DNA from: Hanleya hanleyi
Taxonomy: Eukaryota; Mollusca; Polyplacophora; Lepidopleurida; Hanleyidae
Direction: 5' to 3'
Assembly: GCA_036873755.1 (NCBI GenBank)
Contig: JAVTVY010037101.1
Span: forward strand, 1-64,000
DNA: 64,000 nucleotides
Both the position numbers and the translations under genes were made by a program. The notes beneath the pieces were generated by a model. That model did no database searches. It was given only the letters and a program-made list of their open reading frames with translations, and had not been told where the DNA came from. This document shows positions 42,760 through 55,220 of this stretch, one piece after another. Numbering within the stretch: position 1 is the stretch's first letter; each line of letters opens with the position of its first letter.

Positions 42760-43910
42760 ATTTGTACGGAGGGCAAGCCTCGCGAACGAAACGTGCCGTA
42801 TACAAACAAGAATGCTCCCTGCACACCTCGGCAGCAACACATATTAATCCAATCTCCACAATATAGCACTGTGGCACATAACTGCGTGGCTTTATGTCCA
42901 ACCAAATGTTTCCCGAATAGAGACAATTCTGGCTTTTTCATTATGCGGATCAACGAGATATCTCGCCCTCCGCCCCATAAGCTACACTCAAATTTGCCTC
43001 AGGAGTTGGAATCTTCAGGATATCTTATTGATAATGTTAACTGGTGGTTCTATGTGAAACCTTGTCGGAATATCAATATGGCTCACACACCAACAGAATA
43101 CATTTCTATCATAACTTTTGTTCATATTTTCAGAAACAAGTGCCGCACGTTGACGAGAAGTACAAGCTGCGGTTCACTGTTTCAACAAAAATATCCCCTT
43201 TGCCGTAGAAAGCTTTAATTTATCCCACATTTTAGTACTCCAATGAAATATTCGTTGGTACAAAGTCTGAAGTAAAAATGTTCCAATCTTCGGAGTGCTA
43301 TCAATCGGAAAACAGAGTGTCGACGCTAACGCACTTTATAGAAACAACCTTTCATTATGAGATATCTTACATCTTACATCTTAAAGAACTTGATTTGTCA
43401 ATTCAAATTTTCAAAAAGAAAGCCAGACTTTTTCTGTATTGGTTCATTGAACGATGAAAATATCGTGGAAATATTCTCGTGTGCTAACCTATTATTCCAA
43501 GTATTAAATGCCGCATATATGCCCAACCTTCCCATAGTACATTGAGCATACATGTGCGCATACTGCAGTCTTTCTAAATAGCAATAATGTTGTGGTAAGG
43601 ACATAGCTTTGGCCTCCGCTAGGTCTTCAATTTTCCACTGATGTTCGATTAATGTTTTTTTTATATTTTGAACTGCTATATTTATATCATGAGGAAGAAG
43701 TAACCGCTTTTACACGCTTGAGCCAACAGGACTGTGATGCCGGATCGGCTATAGCTGAAAATCTAACTTGGCTTATGTATTCATTTATTTCCGGAAAAGA
43801 TATACATTTAAACTTATTAGGAAGTATTAATAATAAGTTTATTGTGCTAGTGATTAAAGGATCAGGTAAAGTTGAATTTCGTAGATCGTGCTTTTAGAGT
43901 CTTCTAAAAT
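42760..43910. other. unassigned region with open frames of unknown meaning
   Basis: Open stretches occur at 42757-43218 and 43652-43897 (plus). An acceptor-like TTCATATTTTCAG before 43136 continues the phase of the exon at 41356-41423 for 27 codons to a stop. None of these resembles CASD1 or another known family, so no gene is called. Confidence 0.3.
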
Positions 43911-44289
43911 GAATTGTATAGGCTTGGAATGATTTGTGTTCTTTAAATTAAATAGTCACCATTTGAACCTTGAACTCTTTGTCGTTGGTTTCTTATTTCC
44001 ATGCGAATATTTGACATGATCATTACTTGTGATAAATCGCTCTTTTTCATAAAACAAATGTTTCTTGTGTGAAATGACTCCATCTTTGTGTCTGACTCCA
44101 GCTATCTTCGTGCCAGTAATATAAGAGCTGTGTGTCAACGACGGCGGGGTTCTTGTCTAAACAAGGTTTTTACACTTATTTTACACAACTCAGTCTAAAC
44201 TCCATGGTCTAGCAGATAGACAGGATCATATCACCGCCTTTGCTTCACCACATATATGCAACTGTACTTGAAAGAACGAGACTAATCGC

Positions 44290-44580
44290 AACATTTAAAT
44301 GCGGTAGAAAAAGATAATCTCGCAGGTCAATATTTTGAGTGCATATCTAAACATCACAAGAACCAAAACTGATTCGTGTGATGATTTGTATCTCCCATGT
44401 AATAACCTTATCACGTGATCTGATGAAATGTGATGAACTATGTGACCATAAGAAGAGACAGCCCAAACTGGGAAAATATTAGTAGAATGCAGGTTGAACT
44501 TCTATTTTAGAATACAAGTCTGTGAAGCCCATTGCCGACCAGGCGCTTCATTGTCCACCATCCTAAACCACAGATAATGT
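44290..44580. repeat. diverged R400-family copy
   Basis: Aligns to 42120-42460 (AACATCACAAGAACCAAAACTGAT, GTAATAACCTTATCACGTGATCTGA, CAGGCGCTTCATTGTCCACC). Its ends are eroded. Confidence 0.45.
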
Positions 44581-44734
44581 ATTCCTGGTCCAACAGTCGC
44601 TTGGTATCATTGGTTGCCTAATCCTACATGGCTTTCTCGAATGGCACTCAGCGTTCATAGTATGAAAGGTTTACAACTGACATAGAGGTAATTGTTGTGT
44701 ACTAATTCACCCCTGAGACTGTTTCATGGATGAA

Positions 44735-45138
44735 ATTACAACACATATAAGGGAAGTGGGAAGAGGTGCCGACATACTGACTGCGTCACATGACTTCACA
44801 GAATAGTCTTCTGGTTAACCTATTCTAAAGCACATACCAAGAATCTAACGATTCGTGATATGTGTTGTATCTCAGGTACGCTTTTATTGTACCTGTTCAT
44901 GTGGCAACTTGGATGATATGACCACACGGCCCCTAGCACCGGCATAAGCGGTATTAGATACAAATCTAGAGAGCTATGATGGAAATGCTCTGACAACTCG
45001 TATACTGGTAATTGGTGAGCTGTTTCGCTGTGACAACTCGTACATTGGAGATTGGTGAGCTGTATCGTCGTCAGATGTAAATGACGGAATTAACACGAAA
45101 GACTAGTCTGTAACGCCCGATGTCGACCCAGCATCAAC
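44735..45138 (-). mobile_element. R400 tail-only element, full copy
   Basis: Begins TTACAACACATATAAGG and ends CATCAACTTCCCACAAA. It is nearly identical to 61816-62226. Blocks ACGCTTTTATTGTACCTGTTC and CGGCCCCTAGCACCGGCATAAGCGG correspond to CACGCTTTGATTGTGACTGTTC and GGCCCCTAGCCCCGGGTTAAGCGG of the PLEx tail. On the minus strand it ends in TTGTAA, as the PLEx tail does. It is interpreted as the 3' tail of a sister RT-element family moving without coding sequence. Confidence 0.7.
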
Positions 45139-45696
45139 TTCCCACAAATGCCAACATATATCAAAGACCAAAAGGTCTGTACAGGGGGCGGGCCTCGGGG
45201 ACGAAACGTCCACCAGCAGACGTTCAACGTATCATTTACTATATAAGAAATACCGATACGAAAAGAACCTTGCACGTTAAGCCGGACAAACCGCCCCAGG
45301 TAAGGTACGATTGTAGATGAAAAATGAAACTTAAAATAGGAAATGCTCGTCTCGATTAGCATAAACTATGACATTTTTTTCAACTGTCTTTGAAATATTG
45401 GGAGCACGAGTGCCATGGCTTTTTAACAACAGATCTCCAAAGTGGTAGGTTTGTGTGAAATTGACAGTTTTGGGTTGAAAAAGCATGGGTTGCCTGCCTG
45501 TAAATATATGAAGATAAACTATAACCACAAAAATATTCACACATAACAGTCCTCTTTTGAATCCCTAGTTGTTCAACAAAGGACGTTTTCGTTATCGTTT
45601 ATCTTCATATAAAAAATGAAACTTTATGGAATATTGTTTTTGATCATTTGGTGTTCAATTTCAAATACGATAATTGGAGCAATGTTATATTTACGA

Positions 45697-45785
45697 GTAT
45701 GAGCTAGCCGAATGGATAGAATCGCGAGAAGAGTTATCGTTTTGATTGATGATCTGCTGGTTCGAATCCTAAAATATTCGTCCAA
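45697..45785 (+). repeat. tRNA-like sequence (SINE head or tRNA pseudogene)
   Basis: Contains TAGCCGAATGGATAGAATCG (A-box-like) and GGTTCGAATCC (a good B box) about 55 bp apart, as in class II tRNAs with a long variable arm. Acceptor pairing is not evident and no CCA-end context is seen. Probably a decayed SINE head. Confidence 0.45.
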
Positions 45786-46071
45786 AATGTTTTAATAGTT
45801 TTATGCATTTTTCGATTTTTCACCATGATCACAATATATATGTGAATATTTATTAGTACAAAGAATGAGTGGAAATGGTCTATATCTCAAGATAATAATA
45901 TTCACCAAATGTTGCAAAGTTTTCTCTTCCCGTGCTAGCTTTGCCCGCGTGATTAGAGAATTGCACACAACAATATCTGGACTTATATTTGATCAACTTG
46001 GTCTCAGGGAACTAGATCTGTGCGTTGAATTCGTACATAAATATATAAAAATCCATAATATACAGTTTTAG

Positions 46072-46960
46072 CTCATATTCTACTATTATGTGTAGTGTTT
46101 TTCTCTATATAAAAATATGTCCACGACGAAGAATATATACTACCATTTGGGATGTATGCGATATCAACAATGGTCTTGCCGTTATCAATCCTACTTGCCA
46201 TGCAAGTAGACGAAATCAAGACCAAACGAGAAAATTATCTGTTGACCAATCATAATGGGTAAATAGACAAATGCAGTTTACGGCCATAGCGTATTATTTT
46301 AATCCTTACCGACAGCAGTTCTACCACCAGTAAAGACGTGTTGCATGTGCAGCTGGTGATCAGCGTAAACCAAGAAGGACCTTTAGGTCTAATGAAACGT
46401 GCAACAGTTACTATGGGCACGATGAACTAAGAGCATATACATTCGGAACTTTAAACATTGCTGATTACCCTTGTTCACTACATTGTGCTTGGGTTGTCAG
46501 TCGAACGCCATATAGGATGTTCATCACCTACCGCACATGAGGGTATATTTACAGTATGTTGCACACGCCAAAACAAAATGAGAGTTGTCGTTGGTTCTCT
46601 TAAAGAAGTGAGACTTGCGGACACTCAATTCAGCGAGTGGCGAGTAAAATCTATTCATTTCATTTCCGTATTCATCTTTTTATTTATGCAATTAACGGCA
46701 TTAACGTAACAGGGATGACACGAAGATATCATATAACAGCACCAAGAGCGTAAAACCACGAGTAAAATATGCTTGGACTTGCAAACCGCGCTCAGGGCGG
46801 TGATCCCGAATCCATTCAATTCCACTTGAGTCACGTGATCCGCTGTGAATGAACTGCTCTCCGGGGCCGTTTGTCCATCCTATTGTACGAGATCCTTTTA
46901 AATCCAAGTTTATGAAGAAAATATATTAGAATGAACAAATGAAATCAACATAGCTATCTC
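46072..46960. other. unassigned region
   Basis: No repeat family, exon or RNA was recognised. The open frame at 46458-46709 has no motif. Confidence 0.35.
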
Positions 46961-46969
46961 GATATGGTT

Positions 46970-47625
46970 TCCGTCTTGGCGCGGCTGTTACGTTCACCTC
47001 CCGCCACAAATATACCGTGGACATGGGACGGCCTTCGGCGTTTTTGTTCAAATTACTTTTCGTCCGAGCTCCGTCGTCCGTCCGTCCGTCGTCCATCCGT
47101 CCGTCCGTCCGTCGTCAGGCCGTCCGTAAACAATTCTTGTGATCGCGATTTCTCGGGAAGTACTGCATGGATCTTTCTCAAATTTGGTACACAGGTTCCC
47201 CTTGGGATCTAGTTGTGCAAGATACCTTTTCTGGTCCGATTCAGAAATCCAATATGGCAACAAGGCGGCCATTTGGATTTTCCCATGAAACCTTGTTATC
47301 GCGATTTCTCAGGAACTACTGCATACATCTTTCACAAATTAGGTACACAGGTTCCCCTTGGGATCTAGTTATGCAAGATACCTTTTTTTGTCCAATCCGA
47401 AAATCTAATATGGCCACCAGGCAGCCATCTTGGTTTCCCCCATGAAACTTTGTTATCGTGAATTCTCAGAAAGTACTGCATGGATCTTTCTCAAATTTGG
47501 TACACAAGTTCCCCTTGGGGTCTAGTTGTGCAAGATACCTTTTCTGGTCCGATTCGAAAATCCAATATGGCCACCAGGCAGCCATCTTGGATTTCCCCAT
47601 GAAACATTCTTATCGTCATTTCTCA
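46970..47625 (+). repeat. tandem-core repeat with CCGTCCGTCC head, about three units of 155 bp
   Basis: A CCGTCCGTCCGTC run (47078-47130) is followed by units starting near 47146, 47303 and 47458. Each has TTTCTCxGGAAxTACTGCAT, AAATTTGGTACACAGGTTCC and TCCAATATGGCCACCAGGC-like blocks. The start of a fourth unit is cut by the element at 47635. Same architectural class as 22860-24600 but a different unit. Confidence 0.75.
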
Positions 47626-47634
47626 GGAAGTAGT

Positions 47635-49586
47635 CGATCTAAATTTCCCGACATTCTCTCGATCGAAAAAAAACCCGATTCATTCTCGATGGCTCAAACA
47701 AACGAATAAAACCCGATATCGAGAAATCGATGGAGAAGTTTGAAAACGATATGAGTTTTTCTATTTTATTTTCTCGACATTCTCTCAACGAATTTTCGAT
47801 AGGATCGGGATTTCTTCGAGAAAGCCGAAGAAAATTCGCCATTGAATGAAAAAAGATTATTGGAGACGCTTCCTATTTGAGTGGAGGCTTGGAGATAGAA
47901 ATGGACCATCTGTGATACAAATTGGCCGTGTCGGATGTCATGATAATGCGTTAGTGGGGAGAGTCCGGCATGGTTGGTTTGTAGTGAAATTCCGTCCATC
48001 TGCGAATGGACAGTCGAACAATAGGAGAGAAAGAGCATTTGAGGTGTCAGTTTTGAGTAGAGGTGGACTATCTTTTGTCCAAACGAGTCTTGTGGTGTAT
48101 CACATTGAAGCGCTCGTAAGGTAGCGTCCGAATGGGGTGGTTTGTAGTACCGTCAATCTGCGCATACGCTGTCGGAAAGTAGTGGAAAAGGGGCATTTGA
48201 GGTGGAAGTTTTTGAGTAGAGGTAGGCCATATGGTGTCGAAACGGGCCGTATGGGTTGGAGAGCGCTCATTGAGTAGACAGTGCAGGGTCATGGGCACAC
48301 GCACTCGGAGAATAGAAGAGAAAGGTCATTTTTGGGGTATATCTCATCCAAGTGTGGTTTGCAAAGTCGTGTGCCCTCGTGATGCACAGTTAGGTAGTTT
48401 GAATGGAAATGCCGTCATTCTGTGCATGCGCGGTCGAGCAGTAGCAGAGAAAGATGATATTTCAGGAATACGCAGGGGCGTGTTTGGGCAATCTAGGGGT
48501 ATATCTCATCGTATATCCCTGCAGGTGTGTCGTATTGAAGCTTTCGTCAATGACAACAAGCTCAGCGATGTTCATGTAGTTTATTATCCACTCCATCACA
48601 ACACACACAAGCTGGGGGGCCGCCCTGGGTATGTTATATAATGGTGTTTATTTACAAAATAAAAACTGAAATATCAAGAGCCATGTTTTTATTATTTGAG
48701 CCAACCGTGGCTCAAATGGACCGTGCGTGTTATTCTATTAAAGCTGTCGTGAAGTCTGATTGAGGTGGTTGTATCGGAAGTCACATCATTGTGCGCATGC
48801 GCATTCCGGCAGAAGTACGGGGAAGCAATTTCGAAGGTGCAATGTGCGATTAGTAGAGAAGAGGGCTTTGTTCGGTCTGCCTACCTGGCCATCAGACGTA
48901 CATGTAAACCTTGAACTTATGCATTACACCCAAACATTGCAGAATCACCCAAAGTATACCGAACTCACTCCCAATACATTACAACGATTCTCTCTGTTAC
49001 CTACAATTGATGTTCAACAAGACCGCATTGTTGCTTTGTGACACACGTTATAAAACACTACAATGCCACCTTACAACGCTGAATTTGTGCCTTACAACAT
49101 CACAATTACGCTTTATTGCACTAGGTTTATGTTCTGTACACTGTATTGACCGCTCATTGTCAGTCTATAACACAGCGTCTCTGCGTGTCTGGAACCTATA
49201 GTCTGTAGGATACCGTCACTTCCGGTGATGACATCGCCTGCAAGAGCGAGCTCCGAGCTCCAAATTCTCCGAATAGGGTGCTTTGTAATGGGAATACCGT
49301 CAATCTACGTATGCGCAGATAAAGGGCATTTGAGAAAGCGGCTCCAAAAATCGTTCGATTCTTCGTCGAGAAATCTGTATTCTTTTCTCGATATCGAGAT
49401 TTTCGTAGGAGGGAATGGAGAATTTTTTTCAGAAAACTCGAAAGATTCACGTATTCGGTTTTGTTTCGTTATTTTGATCGGTTTTCATTCGAGAGGAATT
49501 TCTTGAATGAAAAACGATATCGAGAATCAGTCGAGAAACCATCGAGAATTTTCCCAGTGGAGAAAAAAAACCGATTAAAAATCGAT
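47635..49586. mobile_element. 1.95 kb DNA element with 9 bp target duplication, copy A
   Basis: Flanked on both sides by GGAAGTAGT (47626-47634 and 49587-49595). Terminal regions are rich in TTCTCGAT, CGATATCGAGAA and similar words in inverted arrangement (left CGATCTAAATTT, right ATTAAAAATCGAT). Perfect terminal repeats are short. A 9 bp duplication is typical of MULE-type elements; this is inference. The interior has sub-repeats of about 120 bp (GTCAATCTGCGCATACGC, GAGAAAGxGCATTTGAGG) and no convincing transposase. Confidence 0.65.
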
Positions 49587-49983
49587 GGAAGTAGTGCCGA
49601 TATTGGCCTCGCCTAGCCTGGTACCCTAACTTACTGTCTCATTGCTTACATAAATACAAGTAAGCTTGCCACCACTCGGAAGCCTCGTTAAGCCTCGCAA
49701 TTATCTTTGACAAGTTTAGCGTGAACGATTAGCAGTAAAGTTTATAATTATTGTGTCTCAACCAGTCAAGTTGCGTTTGTATGTCAAATTCTCGAAATAA
49801 TGGTGTAGGAAGGAGTCAGTGAGGCAATTCAGTTTACATTGATAGCGTATACACGACTACTGTGAAGAAGAAAGAGAAGTTCTCCATGTTGTCGGGCAAA
49901 TGCCGTAAACTTTCTGTTGAACCATAGACCAGACAGTCCGTCGTCAAATATTATTGTATATTATTGGGTGTTTGCACCTTATG

Positions 49984-50474
49984 TACGGGGACATGGGTGA
50001 AAATTATTTTTCCGTCCACGAAATTATTTCCGACCCGGAGATAATTATCTCGGACCCGGAGATACATCTCCGACCTGGAGATAATTATCTCCGACCCGGA
50101 GAAACTTATCTCCGACGCCGAGATACATCTCGACCCGGAGATAATTATCTCCGACACGGAGATACATCTCCGACCCCGAGATACATCTCCGATCCGGAGA
50201 TAATTATCTCCAACCCTGAGATAATTGGCCAATGGTGTTGCAGGGATCGTCACCGCAACTTGCCTCTGATTGGTCAATTATCTCCGGGCCGGAGATGTAT
50301 CTCGGGGTCGAAGATGTATCTTGGGGTCGGAGTTAAGTTTCTCAGGGTCGGAGGTAAGTTTCTCCGGGTCGGAGATAATTTTCTCCGAGTTGGAGATGTA
50401 TCTCGGGGTCGGAGATAATTTTCTCTGGGTCGGAGATAATTTCGTGGGCGAAAAAATAAAATGTCGCCCATGTA
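49984..50474. mobile_element. fold-back element built of GGAGATAATTATCTCC palindromes
   Basis: The ends read TACGGGGACATGGGTGAAAA and the complement of TACATGGGCGACATTTTATT. The arms share CCCACGAAATTAT and then alternate GACCCGGAGATAATTATCTC-type blocks. The left arm (50020-50225) and right arm (50280-50440) are inverted about a centre containing ATTGGCCAATGG and GATTGGTCAAT. Open frames through it are by-products of the repeat. No coding capacity. Confidence 0.8.
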
Positions 50475-50940
50475 CTATCTATGCTTCCGCAGAAAAGTCC
50501 AGATACTATAATCATCTAATGTCGGCAAAATTGGACTCTCACTGTAAACGTAACACTCTTTGTCCTTTCTGCATGACTTACTGTTTTAACTTAGAGACGT
50601 AAAATGAATTAATTATCGATTATTTCCTATACATATAAAAGATAAATTGCCTTCGATAACATGTGGTTTAAAGTACCGTATTACTGTAAATACTACTAAA
50701 CTCATGGATCGTACGGGGTATCCAGATGTTCAACTTCAAGCTAATCTGAACTGATCTGCTGACGTTGATTAACTTGGTAAACTAATAGATCTTTGCTAAT
50801 GAAGATGTGATATTCTACTCCTACTTAGTTCTTTAAAATAACAACGGACATAGTACGTTAGATTTTCATTGTAAAAGCGCCGGCAATGGTTCAGTTTTAT
50901 CCTGGCCTATACTGGCGTAAACAGGTGTTAGCCTGATAGT
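50475..50940. other. unassigned region
   Basis: AT-rich DNA with no recognised feature, between the fold-back element and the second copy of the 9 bp-duplication element. Confidence 0.35.
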
Positions 50941-50954
50941 GATGTCATTGTGTT

Positions 50955-52640
50955 TATTCGCCTCTCGATGGTTTCGCGATATTCTCTCGACGCTCTGTCG
51001 ATCTAAATTTCTCGAAATTCTCTCGATCGAAAACAAACGATTCATTCTCGATGGTTCAAACAAACGAATAAAACCCGATATCGAGAAAATCGATCGAGAA
51101 TTTTGAAAACGATTTGAGTTTTTATATTTTATTTTCTCGACATTCTCTCGATGAATTATCGATAGGATCGGGATTTCTTCGAGAAAGCCGAAGAAAATTC
51201 GCCATTGAATGAAAAACGATTATTGGAGACGCTTCCTATTTGAGTGGAGGCTTGGAGATAGAAATGGACCATCTGTGATACAAATGGGTCGTGTCGGGTG
51301 TCATGATAAAGCGTTAGTGGGGAGAGTCCGGCATGGTTGGTTTGTAGTGCAATTCCGTCCGTCTGCGAATGGACAGTCGAACAATAGTAGAGAAAGAGCA
51401 TTTGAGGTGTCAGTTTTGAGTAAAGGTGGACTATCTTTTGTCCAAACGAGCCGTGTGGGGTATCAGATTGAAGCGCTCGTAAGGTAGAGTCCGAATGGGG
51501 TGGTTTGTAGTACCGTCAATCTGCGCATACGCTGTCGGAAAGTAGTAGAGAAGGGACATTTGAGGTGGGAGTTTTTGAGTAGAGGTAGGCCATATGGTGT
51601 CGAAACGGGCCGTATGGGTTGGAGAGCGCTCATTGAGTAGACAGTGCAGGGTCATGGGCACACGCACTCGGAGAATAGAAGAGAAAGGTCATTTTTGGGG
51701 TATATCTCATCCAAGTATGATTTGCACTGTGATGTGCCATCGTGATGCACAGTTAGGTGGTTTGAATGGAAATGCCGTCATTCTGTGCATGCGCGGTCGG
51801 GCAGTAGCAGAGAAAGAGGATATTTCAGGGGTACGCAGGGGCGTGTTTTGGCAATCTAGGGGTATATCTCATCGTATATTCTTGCATGGTGTCATATTGA
51901 AGCTTTCGTTAATGACAACAAGTTCAGCGATGTTCATGTAGTTTATTATCCACTCCATCACAACACACACAAGCTGGGGAGCCGCCCTGGGTATGTTATA
52001 TAATGGTGTTTATTTACAAAATAAAAACTGAAATATCAAGAGCCATGTTTTTATTATTTGAGCCAACCGTGGGTCAAATGGACCGTGCGTGTTATTCTAT
52101 TAAAGCTCTCGTGAAGTCTGATGGTGGTTGTATCGGAAGTCACATCATTGTGCGCATGCGCATTCCGGCAGAAGTACGGGGAAGCAATTTCGAAGGCGCA
52201 ATGTGCGACTAGTAGAGAAGAGGGCCTTGTTCGGTCTGCCTACCTGGCCATTAGACGTACATGTGAACCTTGCACTTATGCATTACACCCAAACATTGCA
52301 GAATCACCCAAAGTATGCCGAACTCACTCCCAGTACATTACAACGATTCTCTCTATTACCTACAATTGATGTTCAACAATACCGCATTGTTGCTTTTTGA
52401 CACACGTTATAAAACACTACAATGCCGCCTTACATCGCTGAATCTGTGCCTTACAACACCACAATTACGCTTTATTGCACTAGTTTTATGTTCTGTGCAC
52501 TGTATTGACCGCTCATTCTCAGTCTATAACACAGCGTCTCCGCGTGCCTAGAACCTATAGCCTGTATGATACCGGTGACCTGTAAGGACGTCACTTCCGG
52601 TGATGACATAGCCTGCAAGAGCGAGCTCCGAATAGGGTCC
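50955..52640. mobile_element. DNA element homologous to 47635-49586, copy B
   Basis: Direct-orientation homologue of copy A from TCTAAATTTCTCGAAATTCTC (about 51001) to GAGCGAGCTCCGAATAGGG (about 52638), with few differences. The equivalent of the right end of copy A (the TCGAGA-rich 49330-49586) is absent, so copy B is truncated at its right side or the duplication covers only part. No flanking duplication identified. Confidence 0.75.
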
Positions 52641-53041
52641 AGACTGCATCACCAGGTGAGCAAACATGCGATGACGCCACCTTCGGGGATGCCGTGAATT
52701 CCAGTGATGAATTCACTTTCATCAAGGTGCAAGGGTCAATGGTCAAAGTATGTGCGTGTGATTGCACGATCGACAAGGCGTTAAGTCGTTACGATAGAGT
52801 CTTAAGGCGTTAAACTAAGGCGTTAAGGCGGGAGTTAAAGTGTACGGCGGCTGTTGACGGGCGCCCCTGCATTTCGATGAATTAGTGTCAATTATGTGGT
52901 ATATCAAGACCCATCCGAGCTTCTAAGCTATTTTACCAGCGCATTGAAGCGTTAATCTAGGCGTTGCCAGGCGTTACCCTGTTACGTCGATGAAAGCGAA
53001 CGTATCTCAAAAGCGTGTACAATCGACGTTTATCCGTCAAC

Positions 53042-53485
53042 ATGGGCTATACATGTTCTAAATGTGAGCGCACGCTCACCAGACACTACGATATGATGCG
53101 ACACCAGAAGAATATACATGGATGTGAAGGCGCCGAGGCACAAGAAGCCACTGCAGATGCAGAGAGCATACCGGCTGATTCTGAGACACTATTGAGCGTA
53201 TATCGATACAGACAGCTCGCTTGCTGATAATCAAGTTATATCCCAGGAAAGCCTGAGGGAGAAACAACCCACCTTTTGGGATCGTATTCTGGTCGCAGCT
53301 ATTAATACCCACGCTGAGGCGATCGAGGACGCCGGACAGAATAACTTGCATCATACTTACATCCAAATACGCCTCTACATCAGAGAAGCAGTCATGGGGA
53401 TCACCGCCCATCAAAATACGATCGAACAGCTGTTCCAGTACATGTTGCTCTACATGTTGTACAGTATCTGGACTACCCGACGATG
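53042..53485 (+). pseudogene. small C2H2 zinc-finger protein ORF with frameshift
   Basis: From ATG 53042 it encodes YTCSKCERTLTRHYDMMRHQ then KNIH, a classical C2H2 finger (C-x2-C-x12-H-x4-H), then an Ala/Glu-rich linker. Near 53195 the frame shifts; in the new frame the sequence stays open to about 53485 and is helical (QPTFWDRILVAAINTHAEAI, IRLYIREAVMGITAHQNTIE). No introns are seen. The finger plus helical C-terminus suggests a DNA-element or viral-type regulatory protein, but I do not recognise the family. Confidence 0.45.
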
Positions 53486-53749
53486 ATTAGAGATACGTCT
53501 AACGGACAAGAGCGAACATGACCGAAGGTTGACGTAGCACCAAATGGCGGCTTCTCTTCTCGGGAATACATTAAACGGGCAAGAACGAATATGACAGAGG
53601 CAACACCAATTGGCGGCTTCTGGTTGGACGGGAATCCGCAGTCAATTCTGATTCATACAATACTTGAATTGTAAACATACCCAACGCGGCTTCCCCGGTG
53701 TGGGTATGGTGTGACATTGAGGATTGCGGAGAATAGACTAAATTGACTT

Positions 53750-54350
53750 CAGTTTCGGGCTTAGTGCGCTTCAAATATGACACCTCACAAAATCCATTTG
53801 GAGCACGGGTGGTTCATCTTGACCCCAAAACGTTCACCCAAATCCCCTTGCTCTACTACTGCCCGACTGCGCATGAGCATATTGACGGCAGTTCCACTAC
53901 AAACCGCCTCAGTATTTCCGGTAGTCGGACGGTCATTGTCTGAGACTTTCCGCACCTGGAAAAGGCCCGCCTAGACATATTATCGTCACCTGACTTGGCT
54001 ATTGTATTCATTATCTCGTGATAGTTACATGGAGTATGAACCAGTCGGACGCTACCCATGAGCGCTTCAAAATGACACCTCACACGACCCATTTGGACGA
54101 CGGATGGCCCACCTCGACCGCAAAACGTCTCCCCAAATGCCTTTTTTATTACTGCCCGCCTGTGCATGCGCAGTTCCACTAAAACATCCCAGTCGGAGGC
54201 TACCCCAAGAACGCTTCAATATGACGCATCATACGCCCCATTTGGACCAGGGATGGCCCACCTCGACCCCCAAACGTCCACCAAAATGCAAATTTTCTAC
54301 TAATGCCCGACTGCGCATGCGCAGATTGACACTGGAAGTCACGTCATCTC
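53750..54350 (+). repeat. degenerate repeat of about 125-150 bp related to the 48-52 kb element
   Basis: Units near 53760, 54065 and 54205 share GCTTCAAxATGACACCTCAC, CCCATTTGGA, AAAACGTCxxCCCAAAT and CTGCCCGACTGCGCATGCGCA. The reverse complement of these words occurs in the interior of 47635-49586 and 50955-52640, so this is an inverted, diverged relative. Confidence 0.55.
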
Positions 54351-55214
54351 CGAAAGTCACGTGACCTCAAGTTTGCTTTTCAACGGAATTACACGTGCAT
54401 CCTGACTATGGACACGCTCGCGTATAACAAAAGTCACTATGAATATACAAACATGGACTACATGGTACTGGAGACGCTCGCGGAAGATTCTTGAAATGTT
54501 TTGGTGCAGCTGGAAATAAGTTGAATATTTTCCAAGCTTGAAAAAACAAAATCAATCTACAGAAGAATTATCAAATCAATATAATAGATCCTAATAAATT
54601 GCACTTTTCAAGTCGATTTTCATTCGGAACAGATTGGTCACTGATTCCAATCTGAAAAGACTGGATTTTTCAATCTAATAAATTAGATAGAAAAACGACT
54701 GACATGATTTTAAGAAGCATACACTTGGGAAGTGATATCTGCTTGAACAATTCTAACACGTATTTCCATATAGTGGATCCCATGTGGGGTGGACTACAAT
54801 ATTTACACATTCTGGGTGGCCTCTGGTCAGAGCGACAATTTCAAGCTGACAGTTTATGTGCACCTATCCTATATACAATCTGAACCAGGGCAACGTGGCA
54901 ATGGACATTTCGTGTATTGAACGTGATATTGCTCATGTTAGCTTTGATATGCTTTGTCTCCGCTGTCTGCACTAACATGACTTTGCTCACGTTGGGCTAA
55001 GCAGTCTATCGTCACGCTCATCGGGCAGCGAGCAAAGAACGTGGCGATCATCACGGACCATTTGCTCGAACATAATCCACTTATAATCCCCCGAATATTC
55101 CCTTCCTCACGGTTAGCGTTGTCAGTGTAACGTGTGCCGGGCCGGTCAATGAAAGGGGCGCAGCTGAGCTTAGTCTTGTTATATGGTAGCGTACAAGCTG
55201 TCCGGCCGCTGTCC
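54350..55214. other. unassigned region
   Basis: No gene or repeat recognised. Simple AT-rich DNA followed by ordinary-looking unique sequence up to the 55221 element. Confidence 0.35.
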
Positions 55215-55220
55215 CTGCCG

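Noticed and set aside
42757..43218. 153-codon open frame as a real gene or CASD1-like exon
   Set aside because: No motif or CASD1 similarity, and the acceptor-like site at 43136 leads only to a short frame ending in a stop.
49951..50602. Open frames of 108-154 codons on both strands
   Set aside because: They are generated by the fold-back repeat of GGAGATAATT units and encode repetitive nonsense with no family resemblance.
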